Below are positions 49,526-60,985 of a stretch of 64,000 nucleotides of DNA, in pieces (the stretch's first letter is position 1; every line of letters starts with the position of its first letter). The position numbers were made by a program, and so were the translations under genes. Origin of the DNA: Anseranas semipalmata (lineage: Eukaryota; Chordata; Aves; Anseriformes; Anseranatidae); assembly GCA_013399115.1 (NCBI GenBank), contig VXAA01006069.1:30695-94694 (forward strand). Reading direction: 5' to 3'. Below the pieces are notes generated by a model. That model did not search any database. It saw only the letters and a program-made list of their open reading frames with translations, and had not been told where the DNA came from.

Positions 49526-49793
49526 GCCAGCATTAGAGTATTGTCTCAGCCACAGAAAATTTTCCCTGTTAAGTTTTCGGAAGAGTGATATCAAATATGA
49601 CTCAGGGTTATTTCCCTATTACCAAATGGCCCAGTTAGAAGCACATTCTGCTCAGAGTTGCATGTTTAATTTTCTTTTCAATAAGCCATTTTTAATTTTG
49701 TCTAACTAATGAACTTATTTGGAATTGTTATTTTGTTATTTTAAAAAATTAATTCCTGAATGCAAATCTCAAATTTATTTTCTTTTCCAACAG

Positions 49794-49892
49794 CTTTCAG
49801 AAATTATTGTTACTCCCGATACAGCTTTACGTTTTCTACATTATAATGAAAAACAATATTTGTTTAAGCCTCCTGTCTGTCAGTGTCTGTGA
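49794..49892 (+). other. Possible alternative last exon
   Basis: A strong acceptor (TTTATTTTCTTTTCCAACAG) is followed by a frame open from its first base. The frame includes LSEIIVTPDTALRFLHYNE and KQYLFKPP and ends at a TGA at 49890-49892. The phase-0 start fits directly after the exon ending at 38030, so splicing to it would replace the last 77 residues with a 32-residue tail. As an internal exon it would need a poor donor, CCT|GTCTGT at 49875, which keeps phase 0. A neighbouring frame is also open, which weakens the coding case. An ATTAAA near 50064 could serve polyadenylation. Confidence 0.27.
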
Positions 49893-50859
49893 CTATTACA
49901 GCTGCGCAAGCATACTTCCGCAGTTTTTTGGCAGAGGTTATTTACAGTTCTTTGTATAATAGAGACAGTCTATATTTTAGTTTTAATTATATCTCATTGT
50001 AAAATATAATTCCTGTTATTTGACTTGCCTGATTATTTATGTACATGCTGAACTAAAAATTCATTAAACACGGCAGGAGGGGGGTTTAAGATTACAAATC
50101 CATGTTTATTCTGTTATTTAACTCAAAGGACATCAGCTATCAATATATCCATACCAACACGCTACTTCGATGTGCAATTTCTGGTGGAATTTGCCAGTGC
50201 TGCTGTGCTGTTACGGCCCAGTTTGCCCATGGACTCCCTCCTCCAGGTCATCCGCTTGTGTTCAGACATGTTCAGATCCGACGTTTTCTTTCTCCAGAAA
50301 GAAAACAAAGCAGCAGAAAGCAGCATTCGCGCCCGAGCCTAACTCCCGGTCTGCTTTCCAGAACTCTGTGTCCTGAGCCGACCAGATTCACTGCTGCAGA
50401 CCTTCCACCAACCCGCCAGCCCTGAAAGAATGAACTGCGCAGCTCTAATAATTTAAATTTGTGTTTAATAGTGTTGTGAACATTAATTAATTAAATAATT
50501 TTTTTTTTTTTTTTAAACAGTGTAATTAAGCACAACAGCCAGTTGCATTGGCAGACACCTCCTACAAGAAATGACTAAATGACCTCTTTTTGCCTTCCTG
50601 CTCTATACAGATTTGCACAATTCTGGGTTTTGGCTCAGTTTGCAGGGTCTTTTTTTGGTTTCTGCTGCTGTTTTGAAAGTCTCTGTTTTTAAACTGTTTT
50701 TTTTTTTTTTTTTTTTCTCCTTTGGGATATTGCTAAATCAAATTAACTTCAGGGGAACAATAAGCCCAGGAAGTTCCCCTTAAAGAAAAAAAAAAAAAAA
50801 AAGAACATTAAACAATCCTTTAATTCTTACGCTGCTGCTGCTTTTTGCTGCTTTGCCAG

Positions 50860-50946
50860 GTGAAGGACTCGGTGGCAGTTTGCCTGCAAGTGCTCGGCAG
50901 CCTGAGGGCTGGCACAGAGGAGAGCCAGTTTGGAGCTGCTTATCAG
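50860..50946 (+). CDS. Exon 6 of the chain (87 bp)
   Basis: Seen: a long pyrimidine-rich acceptor with CTG repeats ending GCTGCTTTGCCAG, 87 bases, and an excellent donor TATCAG|GTAAGT. The frame from the first base gives 29 codons, including KDSVAVCLQVLGSLRAG and SQFGAAYQ. The exon starts and ends in phase 0, compatible with both neighbours. A second frame is also open, but the chosen one is set by the phase of the exons on each side. The VAVCLQVLGSL run looks like an amphipathic helix. The next exon is only 346 bases away, so the gene's 3' end is compact after a 12.8-kb intron. No domain is recognised. Confidence 0.8.
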
Positions 50947-51292
50947 GTAAGTTTAGAAGTCGCAAGAGAAGCTTGTAGTTGATCATTTTTGCCCTCACTA
51001 CTCAATGTCACTGCCTATGGCTAGTGCAGAAATATTCAAGAGTGCCATAACGCAGCATGCCAAAAAAAGGAAATGACATTGGAGATATCCTTAATCCCTG
51101 GCCTTATATAAACCAATCTGTTGGGGTTTTGAAACACGTTTATTCTTTCAGCTAGTTTTTAATCAAGTGAGTCTCATATTCCCTGTAATATATAAACGAT
51201 CGTACAATAACATACTTTTTTTTATTTGCTTAAAGGGCAAGACATAAATACTAGCTGCATATTTTTTACTATCACTTCTGATTTTGTTTCAG
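50947..51292 (+). other. Short intron (346 bp)
   Basis: Donor GTAAGTTTAG and acceptor TTCTGATTTTGTTTCAG bound a 346-base intron with no further recognisable content. Confidence 0.72.
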
Positions 51293-51354
51293 CCAGCTAT
51301 GTATTGTCAGAGGTTTCTCAGCACACAACACAAGTCCATGGCAATTGGCTCCAG
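51293..51354 (+). CDS. Exon 7 of the chain (62 bp)
   Basis: Seen: strong acceptor CACTTCTGATTTTGTTTCAG, 62 bases, donor CTCCAG|GTGACT. From its first base it reads PAMYCQRFLSTQHKSMAIGS and leaves AG, which joins the T of the next exon to make AGT (Ser). The phase-0 start fits the exon ending at 50946. The short distances on both sides support a real exon cluster at the 3' end of the gene. Its function is not known, and a basic, Cys/His-containing segment is all that can be described. Confidence 0.75.
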
Positions 51355-51431
51355 GTGACTATATACTCTTATTTTTCACCCCTAGTGCGTGTGTTTGTGT
51401 AATATAAAGTTGCTTGTCTCCCCATTTTCAG
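51355..51431 (+). other. Very short intron (77 bp)
   Basis: Bounded by GTGACTATAT and TTGCTTGTCTCCCCATTTTCAG, this 77-base intron is near the lower size limit for vertebrates but normal for birds. Confidence 0.72.
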
Positions 51432-51516
51432 TGGTGTATTTCTGGGAAGCAATCTGTATGATGGCTATGCCTGTCTCTCCAGGACTCTACTTCAGAGCCA
51501 CAGGAAAGAAGTGTAG
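51432..51516 (+). CDS. Terminal coding exon with TAG stop
   Basis: Seen: one of the strongest acceptors in the window (GCTTGTCTCCCCATTTTCAG). The first base completes Ser with the AG left by the exon at 51354. The exon then gives 27 codons, including GVFLGSNLYDGYACLSRTLL and ending SHRKEV, and stops at TAG 51514-51516. That the required frame stays open across 27 codons and then stops is expected of a last exon. The protein therefore ends in a charged basic tail. The 3' UTR continues beyond, with an ATTAAA at 51861-51866 as one possible signal. The C-terminus carries no signature (for example KDEL, CaaX or an obvious PDZ ligand) that I would rely on. Confidence 0.77.
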
Positions 51517-51860
51517 CATTTTAGACTTTATTTCTGTATTTTAAATGGATTTTTAAAAACATTGATAAATGCTTCCTCTGCTTCCCCTGGCCCCAGCATT
51601 TTGTCAAATACACATGTTTGTTGATGTTAAAGCACATCACTGTGAAAAGGGCTTCCTGGACCCCGAAAGCCCTGGCAGGGAGCTGGAGAAGCTGGTGCCA
51701 GCTGTGTGGTTTTTTGAACTATTGGCCAGCCCCATTTTGTAACCCGGGACACTCGCAGACTACCAAGGAAGATGAAAACTAATTTGTCTTCAGTCTCCTA
51801 GAAACTAATACAGTGAGCCTTATGTCCCTCTAGTCAAAGAAAAATGTGACACCTGTTTCT

Positions 51861-51866
51861 ATTAAA
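51861..51866 (+). terminator. Possible poly(A) signal (ATTAAA)
   Basis: This is the common variant signal ATTAAA, 345 bases after the stop codon. No canonical AATAAA was noticed nearer to the stop. The actual end of the 3' UTR cannot be fixed from sequence alone. Confidence 0.25.
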
Positions 51867-52879
51867 TATGTATGACCTTAAAGAGACAAACTTGGTCCCA
51901 GGGCAGGCAGCTCTGTGTGGCTCAAGAGACGGAAAAACCGTAACTAAAATCTGGCCTTGTAGCAAGGGTGCTCTGCATGTACCTGTGCACTGCAGCGCTC
52001 CTGAGCGAAAGACGGGCTTTAAACTGACTGTGCGAGATTGTTGAAATGGCTTCTTGGCAGAATAAGTGGCATGGTGCATGCACAGTGCCAGATGCACAGC
52101 GTCTCCTGCCTCTGTCCGTAGGAAGCAGAGGGCAGCAGCGGTTTCTTATCTCAGCCGGGCACCGCTGAGCGTGGAGCCCCGGTCAGGGCGAAAAGGCGAG
52201 CGTGCCCCTGCCCTCTGGCTTGGCCCATGGGACATCTAGTGGTGGGCTCCAAAATAGCACCTGGGGCGTGCCGGGGCACCTCCTGAGGTGGAAAACAACG
52301 TGTCAGAAAAAACTAAAGACCATTAAACGTATAGGTGATGTAAAAAACAAGGTCATTAAAGGGTTGGGATTTTACCCTGAGCATTGTCTTTAGGAGGATT
52401 TGTTCGGAGTGCAGTTATTTTGCTGGGCTCTGCATGGGAAGCATGTTCCACCGCTAATGTATGTGGGAAACCACAGACGCTTTGATAGCATCCTCTCCGA
52501 CCTATTAATGCCCCCCTGCCCCCTTTTATTTCTATATTTCATACATTTATTTTTAAGAAACATACAATTCTAGTGGGACAGGAGACGTACAGCTTTCCTA
52601 CCCATGCAGCCTTGTAGAAATCCCAGCCGTGTGTTCACCTCCCATATTCTGCAGGGGGGACCTGCAGAGCCCTGGCCTGCATTTCCTCTGTACCCCAGAT
52701 TCCCTGTGAGGTCTTGATATGCAAGGTATTCAGCCCCGGCCGGGCTTTGTAAAATAACAGCAAACTGAAGCCAGCAGCATTCAGTCTTCCTCAAAACTGA
52801 GCTCCCCAAAAGAGCTCCTGCTTATTGGAATGGATTTCAGAAATCTACAGAATCATCCTTCTCCCCTTGATTTTTGTAT

Positions 52880-53060
52880 AATTACAGACACCGGTCCTAC
52901 GAAGTGTCCATCAGCAGGTTAATGAGGTAGTAATGAGTAAGATGCCACAGGTTATAATAGACAGATTTGTTTCAGCGTGGAATGAAGCGAAGTGTTGAAA
53001 TGTGATCTCCCCGTGCCAGGATACCTGAGCGCACTGTGTTAATTACTACTAAAAGAGCTC
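52880..53060. promoter_or_regulatory. Candidate conserved noncoding block
   Basis: A non-repetitive block with retained CpG and ordered motifs: ACACCGGTCCTACGAAGTG, CAGGTTAATGAGGTAG, TTTCAGCGTGGAATGAAGCG and GTGTTAATTACTAC. It lies about 1.4 kb beyond the stop codon and may be a downstream regulatory element. It is not open in any frame of note. Confidence 0.25.
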
Positions 53061-54429
53061 GTCTGTGCCTCCTGATTGACAAACACACTATTCCCAAACA
53101 GCCTGCCCCTGGGCAGCGTCAGGGTGCTCAGCTGCCCACAAAAGCTGCTCCTGCACCCCAGCAGCTCCACTGGCCAGCGGGGATTTGGGCTCCCGGAGCT
53201 GGTGCCTCTGAAAGGGATGCTGAGTTGGGAAAAGACCCATCCCATTCGTCAGTTCTGCTAAATGAAAAGGCTCAAAGTATGCTTTCATTCGGGGAAACTG
53301 TAAGACATTTACCGCAATGCCTGGTAAAGAGTGTATGATTTGGTTTTGTAAGTGATTTTGGCCTGTTAAGAGTCACACCTCTGTGTGGTGTTGTGCTGCA
53401 TCCTCGTGGGGGGCTACTGAAGAAATCACCCGATGGAGCTTCCAGCTGGGAAACTCCCCTTCCTGGCAAGAAGAAGGGCCTGAAAAAGACACGATGTGGC
53501 TTCCCAGCCACAGATCTACTGAAAAGGCACTAATCCTGTGTGGATGCTGTCAACTGCAGAATTTGCTCAGGATCCTTCTCTTATTAACTCCTGACTGTCA
53601 CCGCACCCTGCATCCTTGTGGAGGTGCTGATGCTACCATAAAGAGCACTGACCTCTGCACTGGCATCTGCACCTCCCGTACCAGCATCACCTCATGGCCC
53701 CTCACTGCTGACTGTGGGTTTGAGGGCTTTGCAACGCTCCTTGCCTGAGCTACCCGTGGAAGGGGGCGTCCCTTTTCCCCATATCAGTGATGGCAAACTG
53801 CTGGCACTCAGAAAGATTTGGACTGGCATAAGAAAATAGGATTTAAAAAATAATTTGGCATCCACCACAAAAACATTGGCCCAACCTCAATGTTGTTACC
53901 GTATATGTGTGTGTTATATTACTGTTATACTGTAAGTACAAACACTTACGTTCATATCCTCCTTCCTGCCCCTGCTGGAGAAGCCCACTGAGACTTCCAC
54001 AAGCTAAAGGAGAATTGGTAAAGAAAGGCAACCACCAGTCTCAAAACTTTGCAAAAATCACATTTCCATGATGGATCCCTGTGACTGTCCTACACCAGCT
54101 GGTGGTACCCAGACCCGGCATCTCTGCGCTCAGACCGATGCAGGAATGCAGCACAGCCCCACCCTCCACAGCTACCCAAGCACATCCATTCACCTCCAAA
54201 AGTGTTTATGGTGACTCCAGCAGTCTCATTAAAAACAGTAATGTAAAGGGTTCCATTTTTTGCAATAATAGATATTGAAAACAACTTTAGAAACCTCAAA
54301 TGCTTTCACAACGCACAGCTGATTCCAGCCAGCCAGAGTTACAATCCTGGTAACAATATCAGAGCCACAGGCAGAGAGAATTGACCAACGATTTCAGTCA
54401 ATATACACGACATCAATGAAGGCATTACA

Positions 54430-55200
54430 TAGATTTTTCTCAGGGAAGCAAAAATTCACTATTTGAGGTGTTCTGGTTAATCCTGTGCTTGCCCTTAATT
54501 CAGGAACTCGGGGATATCAGTTCAAAATGGCATGATTTGTAATAAACACATTTTACAGTGCCTCAAAAACTTACATATGAAGATGGATGTTTCCATGTGG
54601 AGTGTTTTGTTCATCCTGTAGGCTTTTATCTGGTTAAATCTTCTCAATATATTAATTAAATACAAACCTCAAAGCTGATCTTGTAGTGTACAATAATAGC
54701 TGATGTTCAAGAATCCTCTTTTCAATGCGTTGCTGTTTCCTACATAGCACAATACACAAACAAAAGGGATTTTGTAAATTCATCTTCTTAACATTATCTC
54801 TAATAAAATTGTTACATTCATTTACCTACAAATTAGCTATCTGCACATATTTGCATTTTAATTTTTATACAAAACTTTTTTAGGAATCTGAAAAAGTCGC
54901 TTTAACAGAAACATTATGAAAACAAAACTAAGTATCTTTTGATCATCATCAATTCTAAAAGACAGGAACATTTTAAAAGGCTCTTCACCAGATGTCTTTG
55001 ACTAAAATTTAAAAGTTTAGTTATGATTTCATTTAATAATTTCTAAGATTTAGTTTCTCATTTTGCTTTCACATTTATTTTCTGTTCTTGGCAATTTCAC
55101 TTTTCAAAAAAAAATTCATTTAAAAAAGAATTTCTTTAGATGCCATTTCAAATCCCCATAACATTTTGTTTCTCTGTTCAGATTGCCTATGTCTATATGT
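54430..55200. promoter_or_regulatory. Candidate conserved noncoding region
   Basis: About 770 bases of AT-rich, repeat-free sequence lack long open frames on either strand. They contain many TAAT/ATTA words (GGTTAATCCTGTG, CCCTTAATTCAGG, TATTAATTAAATAC and AATTAGCTATCTGC). The evenness and absence of repeats resemble ultraconserved-type intergenic DNA, but composition alone cannot prove it. Confidence 0.25.
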
Positions 55201-56821
55201 AAGACTGGATTTTAACAGCTGTTGATCCTGCACTACATCTGAGGGGTGACGTGAATCTCACGTCAGCAGCTCATTCGCATCACCCCAGAGCATCCATGCA
55301 ACCACTCGCCAGCCCTCGGTCCCACACCTTCATGAAGGAACTGCCCAATTCAGTTGTACTCTCCTCTGATCTAACAGTATGTTGGGTGCCCCATCTCTGC
55401 TAGACTGGGGTCCCTCCACTGTCAACAGGAGGTGGCAGATGCCTCCAGGCAGCTCCTCGTAAGCCATGGGCCTGGTGGGAAGGGGACACCGACAGCAGTG
55501 CACAGCAGGAGCAGCGCTGCATGTTCCGGCTGGCTGTAGATTAACCACAAAGTTGGGAAGCACATAAAGGACTGTGCATTACAAGTGCCACCACCACGAA
55601 GGCACCGTGTGTGGGATGTGGCGTGTTATCTTGGCTGTGTGCAGGCAGCTGGAGTGCCCGGGACTTCCTAAAGACCTGCGATCAGAAGGGGTGAAAGTCC
55701 TACCAGGACGGGTGGGAGGACTCTGGAGGGGCCCCTCTGTCTCTACTGGCTATAGAGGGAACCTCAAGTACTAGTTTAGACCGCGTACAGGTTGTGAGAT
55801 GAATTCTCCCAGATGTCACGAGCATATGAGCTAGTTACAAGGGTGAGAGCTTGCGGAGAGTCAGCTGTTCTGCAGTAATTGTCCGCATCCATGCTCTTGC
55901 CCCCAGTAAATGCAAAGTATCTTGCTCCTCAGAGAAAGGTAACCTTGCATTTACCACAGTAAGAACTTGCACACATGCAATTACTGCTGCGGCACTGTAA
56001 AATTATCCCCTAGCTGTCTCACGGTATCTTATTCAGGTGCCCATACCTTTAATCTCAGTGTCTCCTGGCTCCCAGTTTTGCTAATACACTGCCTCTTTTG
56101 ACTGCCACAGTTCACTGAGGCTGCATACAGGTGTTAGATCCACCTGCACGAACAGCCTGAGGCTTCTATCTTATAAAGTACAGAAAACCCTGATCCCCGT
56201 CTGTGCAATCCTCCACTCTAAATTCCTGCTGGCAGTCACCTGGTCTCTTAACTTCCAGTTATAGGTCTGAGCTAAAGCCTGCTGAGGCTATGAGAGCCCT
56301 TCCATTGATTTCCAAGAGCTCTGGATCACTGCTCCCTCTCAGCCACATATGTAGACAAATATCGGAACACCTTTACCCAAGTAGTTCAGACATCAGAGTA
56401 CTGTTGCATTTATATACACCTTAAAAAAAAAAAAAAAAAAGAAGAAGAAAAAAGAAATTTTGAGAGATTATTTATTCTATTTCATTACTATTATTAAAAA
56501 ACAAACCACCTCTTTCTCTGTGATTGGAAAGGACTCAGAAGGAATCTGTTTACCAGTTTCCTACTGGTAACATCACCTCTACAGCAATAACTAAATCACC
56601 TTTCCATTCCTCTTGGTGAAGCCATTAAGCCTAGAAACATGCTGTTTTTGGCAATACAGAAATCAAAGTGGTAGCACAGCAGAGGAGAGCTCTGTTAAAG
56701 AACAAAAATCCACAGGCTGTTTCAAATATCAACAAGGAACCCTGAAATTTTCTATCAATTTCTTTTCATGGCCTTGTGACATTTTCAACTAAAAACTATA
56801 TTGCTTAACATCAAGGCACTT

Positions 56822-56912
56822 TGAGAGAGCTTCAGTTGGAAAAGGTAATTTTTGAGTGAGACTCAGCAGAAAAAGGTAATTTTTCAGAGAGGTTCACTGG
56901 AAAAAGGTAATT
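56822..56912. repeat. Diverged tandem repeat, about 30-bp period, three copies
   Basis: Each unit has a variable TTCAG/CTCAG/TTCAC part followed by GGAAAAAGGTAATTT or a close variant. The shared AAAAGGTAATTT cores begin near 56840, 56870 and 56901. Each core resembles a weak splice donor. Confidence 0.8.
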
Positions 56913-58288
56913 TCAGAACCAATTGCTGCATTCTTTTGCTGTTATTTTGTCTCTTTTCTAAGTAGCCCTAATGTCATTCATGGGCACACTATGTCAATAC
57001 ATCAGTACTGGCTAAGTCGTTTGTGCAAAGTAAGTTTACAGAAACTGTAGCTTTAGGCTATGTTATTCCAGGACTGTGAAGATCAAACAATGCAATTTCA
57101 CTTGGAAGTTTCATCAATTTTGCATCAATGTTGATGCCAGAGCAGGAGCCCTGCTCACAGAATCATAATTTCATCCTGCTAAAACTTTTGTTTTTGATAG
57201 AGAATCTAATTTCATATGATGATAGGTTATGAAGTTATAGCATGTATCCATAATATCAGTCTACCAGAGCTGTATTGCTTTGCTGTAAATTGAGGAGAAG
57301 GTAGAGAGGAATTTTTAATAGCCGATCTAAACCACATCAATTTATACTGTTTTGGGATATGAAGGGCAGAAAAAAAAAAACATTTTTAGAATGCAGGTGT
57401 TATTATATGTTATTTGTACAAGTGGAAGAACAAGAACAACAAAAACCCCAGAGCTTTCATCTGCTTATTTTCTGAAAGCTTTGGAAAGGGAGCAATGTAT
57501 TTCAGCTTTAATGGCTTGAAACAAAAATCTCTGAAAATTATTAGGGCCCTCATACATGTATCCTTTGATTGTAGCTATATAGAGAAATGAAATAACTCTT
57601 GCCATGTGAGACATGAAAGTTGAAGTGTGCAAGAAGAAACATTACAAAGCCTCACATTTTCTAGTAAAACAGCAAGAATAATTGTCAGAGTTAATTCCAA
57701 CCTTTCAGTTATGCCTGCCTATATGTTGAATATCAGATTTTCATTCATGTCTTATTTGCTAAGTAAATAAAAAGACTATTCAGAGAAGTGTATTCACTGT
57801 TTAGCATGTGCATCAGGCATTAAGCTGTGGTCCTGCACACAAAATCCAACTTTGGAACCTCAGCAGCTAGATCAGCTGCAGTAGGAACATGCTAACCCAC
57901 AGCCCAGGAACTGTCTTTGTTTTTAAACCACTCAGTGTCCAAAACTACATATTAGCAGCCTGCGCAGAAACGTGCAGGTAACTTCTCTCAGCTCAGTAAC
58001 CACATGCAAGTGAGTAAGCAGCCCCAGCTGGGGTGCAGGTTTTCAGAACTGGGACTAGAGGGATAAATCTACTCAGATGTCTCACACATCATTTAGAAAT
58101 TATTGGTTATATACATCCCACTATTTAGGTTCATATATGCATCATAACTCTTTCCTGGAAGCACACAAATACAGGCTTTGTTACAGGCTTTTTGTCAAGA
58201 TATAGTATTATAGTGCTTCCAAACCATTTTTGGAAGTTCAGCGTAGCTAAAGCCATATTCATGAAAAAGTTATGTAGCATTTATAGAT

Positions 58289-58321
58289 TTCTTTTTTTTC
58301 CTCTTTTTTTTTTTTTTTTTT
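58289..58321. repeat. T-rich simple repeat
   Basis: Long T runs are broken by C. It is a simple repeat, and the poly-lysine frame on the minus strand across it is not a gene. Confidence 0.9.
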
Positions 58322-60599
58322 CAAACTACTCAGAAACATGTGGATGAACTTTTCAAAGTATGTGCTTTTCCAATCCATTACACTTCTTTTTTCCCATGAG
58401 GATGAGCAGCTACCTTTCTGCCACACACCCAGGAATACACAGGGCAAAAAGGGCGCAAGCGTCATCTCAAAATCTATTCCCTCCTTCAAACACACAAGCA
58501 GTTGTACAATAATTAAAACCAAACCTTCTGAAAAGACCAGTCCATAATATAGCTGGCACGGGCCTACTGCATGTTATGCTTTGGGCATTTACAGTACTTG
58601 GGGACAGTGCAACTCTCTCCTTTTGCTGTTCTGTAAAAAGCAATTAATTTCAAATGTGCCTCACACCGTCACATCACCTAAGTTCAAAATTCCTTCCTAA
58701 AAGAAACAGAAGAGCTTGAAACTCCACTGTGCTTAGACAGAGGCACACTTCTTTTGTAGGCATGCACATATGGAGACACGATTCAGTTTGTACCTTAACT
58801 TTTTTGGGTGGTGTTTTCTGTCATAGGGCTTCTTCCTCTCTGCAGCAAACAGCTGTAACAGCGGAATTAACACAGAGTCCCCTCCTTCTACCCTTATTCC
58901 CACTGTCCTCAAATGGGGCTTCATGGGTAGAATTAGGACTGTCCACTTCGTTGAGGAGTATTTGTGTGTCAAAATAGGCCACACTCTTCTTTTCTCAGCT
59001 GTTGGCTGATTCAGATTACATACCTTTCTAATTTATTTTTAGTTTGAAGAATGTGTATGCCTACCAGATCAGAAAAAAAAAAAAATCTTTCCAAGGTAGA
59101 ATTTAAAAATGCGTATGTGAAGATTCAAGTGAGATGGTAATTTCACCTCAAAAAAAACATGCTTTAAGACATGAGCTATGGGGCAGAATATTTGACCTTA
59201 AAAAGTAGGAACTTCTTATGAAATTTTGCTGTTAACACTGAAGAGGATGGCAAGTGGACACCCTGCCCAAGGTCCATCCCAACAAATCCCATCAATAACA
59301 TGGCTTTCTTAACAGAGCCTAATGTGGAGCAGGAAAAGGTGCCAGCAAATGTGGAACATCCCCATTGCTCCTGCTGCTCTCCACCCCAACTCCTCCTTGG
59401 AAAGGACATCTTTGGCAGAGAAATCCTTCAGGGTGAAGCAGCTCTCTCCATTGTGCCCCAAGCCCCACAGCCCTCCTGTCCTCTCCTCAGCTGAACGAAC
59501 AGTGGGATGGGCCACCGAGGCTCGAAGGGAAGGGAACACCTAGGCAGCGTTGGTGCCCACCTAGTCCTCAGCCATGAACACCAACCTCAGCAACAATTTC
59601 CAGAGGTGAAATGGGTGCAAGGGTCTCTGTTTCTTGGGATCTGCTGGAGCTAAGGAGGACAAGTCCCCAGTGCTACATGAGCATGGTTGGCTCTTCTGGT
59701 GGAAGAGCTGCACAACTTCCCGCTGCCACTCGTGCCTGCACGGGCCGGGTGCGTGCCATGTCCGTGGCCATGGCTGGTCCCTCCAGCCTGCACTGCATGC
59801 CAGGTGCTCAGCTGAGGAACAAACGCTGGGAGGACGATCGATGAGGGAGGGAGGGCAGAAGTCTGCAGCACAGACTTAAGGCATTTTATTCCTGCTTTCT
59901 GCTTTCTTTTTATCTCCTCTTTCTCATGTGGCTGTCTGGTCTCCCTTTATTCTGCGGTCATGGTGCTGAATGCTGATGACAATGTGGCATTCATTTTAGG
60001 GGCAGGACATTCAGGCTGTGAGCATCTGACCTCTTTGGAGGGAAAACAGGGTGGTACCGTAGCTTTATGGCTGAAAGATAACGATGCTTTACCTCTTGAC
60101 GCTTACTTGGGTACAGAATGTCAATATACATCTAGTCCTAGTGTGTATTTTTGAGCAGCACAAAGCAGAAGGTGTCCAAGAGAGTCATAGTACGTCACTG
60201 ATAGTTCCTTTGTGTCTTTATGTTGCCTTCTTTTTATGAGTTTTTCCTCAAATCCTGACACTAGTTCTAGGCTGCTGTTAATTTGACACTACTTAAACTC
60301 AGATGTGATGTTATAAATATAATCCAAAGATAGGGTGATCCTGGGACCAAAACTTTAGGTATCAGTGAAAAGCAAATGTTGAGAGCATGTACTGGAAGTT
60401 TCTCTACCTGACCAGGGCTGGAGACCCTCCTCTCTTGGGTCACAGTAGGAGCCCCAGGCTTGCTTGCTCCTCAGTGTTGAATCACACAACAGGTTTCCAG
60501 CCATCGTAGCATGAAGGCAGCCTCCAGGGACAGCACCTATGCACGTATTCCTAATCAATAGAAACAAGCAAGTGAAAATACAGACCAAGACTTTCAAGA

Positions 60600-60720
60600 A
60601 TAGCAGTGCTGGGCCAAAATAAAGGTCTGCCTAGGCCAGTATTTTGTCTTAGTCATTAACAGAAAGCACCCAGAGGAAACTGATAGTGTCCAAGAAGGTT
60701 AATTTTCCAGCAGTGTTCAG
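60600..60720 (+). mobile_element. Probable ancient interspersed repeat fragment
   Basis: The run AAAGGTCTGCCTAGGCCAG, then TATTTTGTCTTAGT, CACCCAGAGG and TGTCCAAGAAGG resembles an old reptile/bird repeat with the pattern GGTCCATCTAGCCCAGTATCCTGTCT. The family name is not assigned and the boundaries are approximate. Confidence 0.4.
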
Positions 60721-60829
60721 ACACGGTGACATTGAAACGTGCCACTCACTTTCAAAATCTTAAATGTAAAAAGGATGTCATTTAGGCCAGATCAAGAGGA
60801 AAATAACCATTGCATGTAACTTGAAACTT

Positions 60830-60985
60830 TATATTATAATATTATATGCATGTAGTTTTGCTATAAATAATGTGTACATACATATATATGTGTATATAAA
60901 CATGTATACATGCATACACACATATTATTTATGTACGTGTGCATGTATATATTATATATATATGGGGGGGGGAGTGAGAGAGAGA
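60830..60985. repeat. AT-rich microsatellite followed by G run and GA repeat
   Basis: TATATA/CATGTATA-type dinucleotides interrupted by C and G run to about 60963. They are followed by nine Gs and a short GA tract. It is simple sequence, and the open frame across it is an artefact of the composition. Confidence 0.85.

Larger units (their letters stand above)
38031..50859 (+). other. Intron (about 12.8 kb) between exons at 37906 and 50860
   Basis: This intron is rich in non-repetitive structure. It holds an antiparallel open region (38694-39092), a GC-rich patch (about 41755-41870), candidate conserved blocks (44985-45140 and 46190-47010), a GC-rich region with a 30-bp minisatellite (47753-48487), a possible alternative last exon (49794-49892), and several A or T runs (44344-44362, 49490-49525, 50499-50514, 50697-50716 and 50786-50802), the last close to the next acceptor. 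Confidence 0.5.

Noticed and set aside
52130..53740. GC-richer patches with many overlapping short frames suggesting a CpG-island promoter
   Set aside because: CpG is not enriched enough, and no first exon or TATA/Inr arrangement could be tied to a downstream exon.
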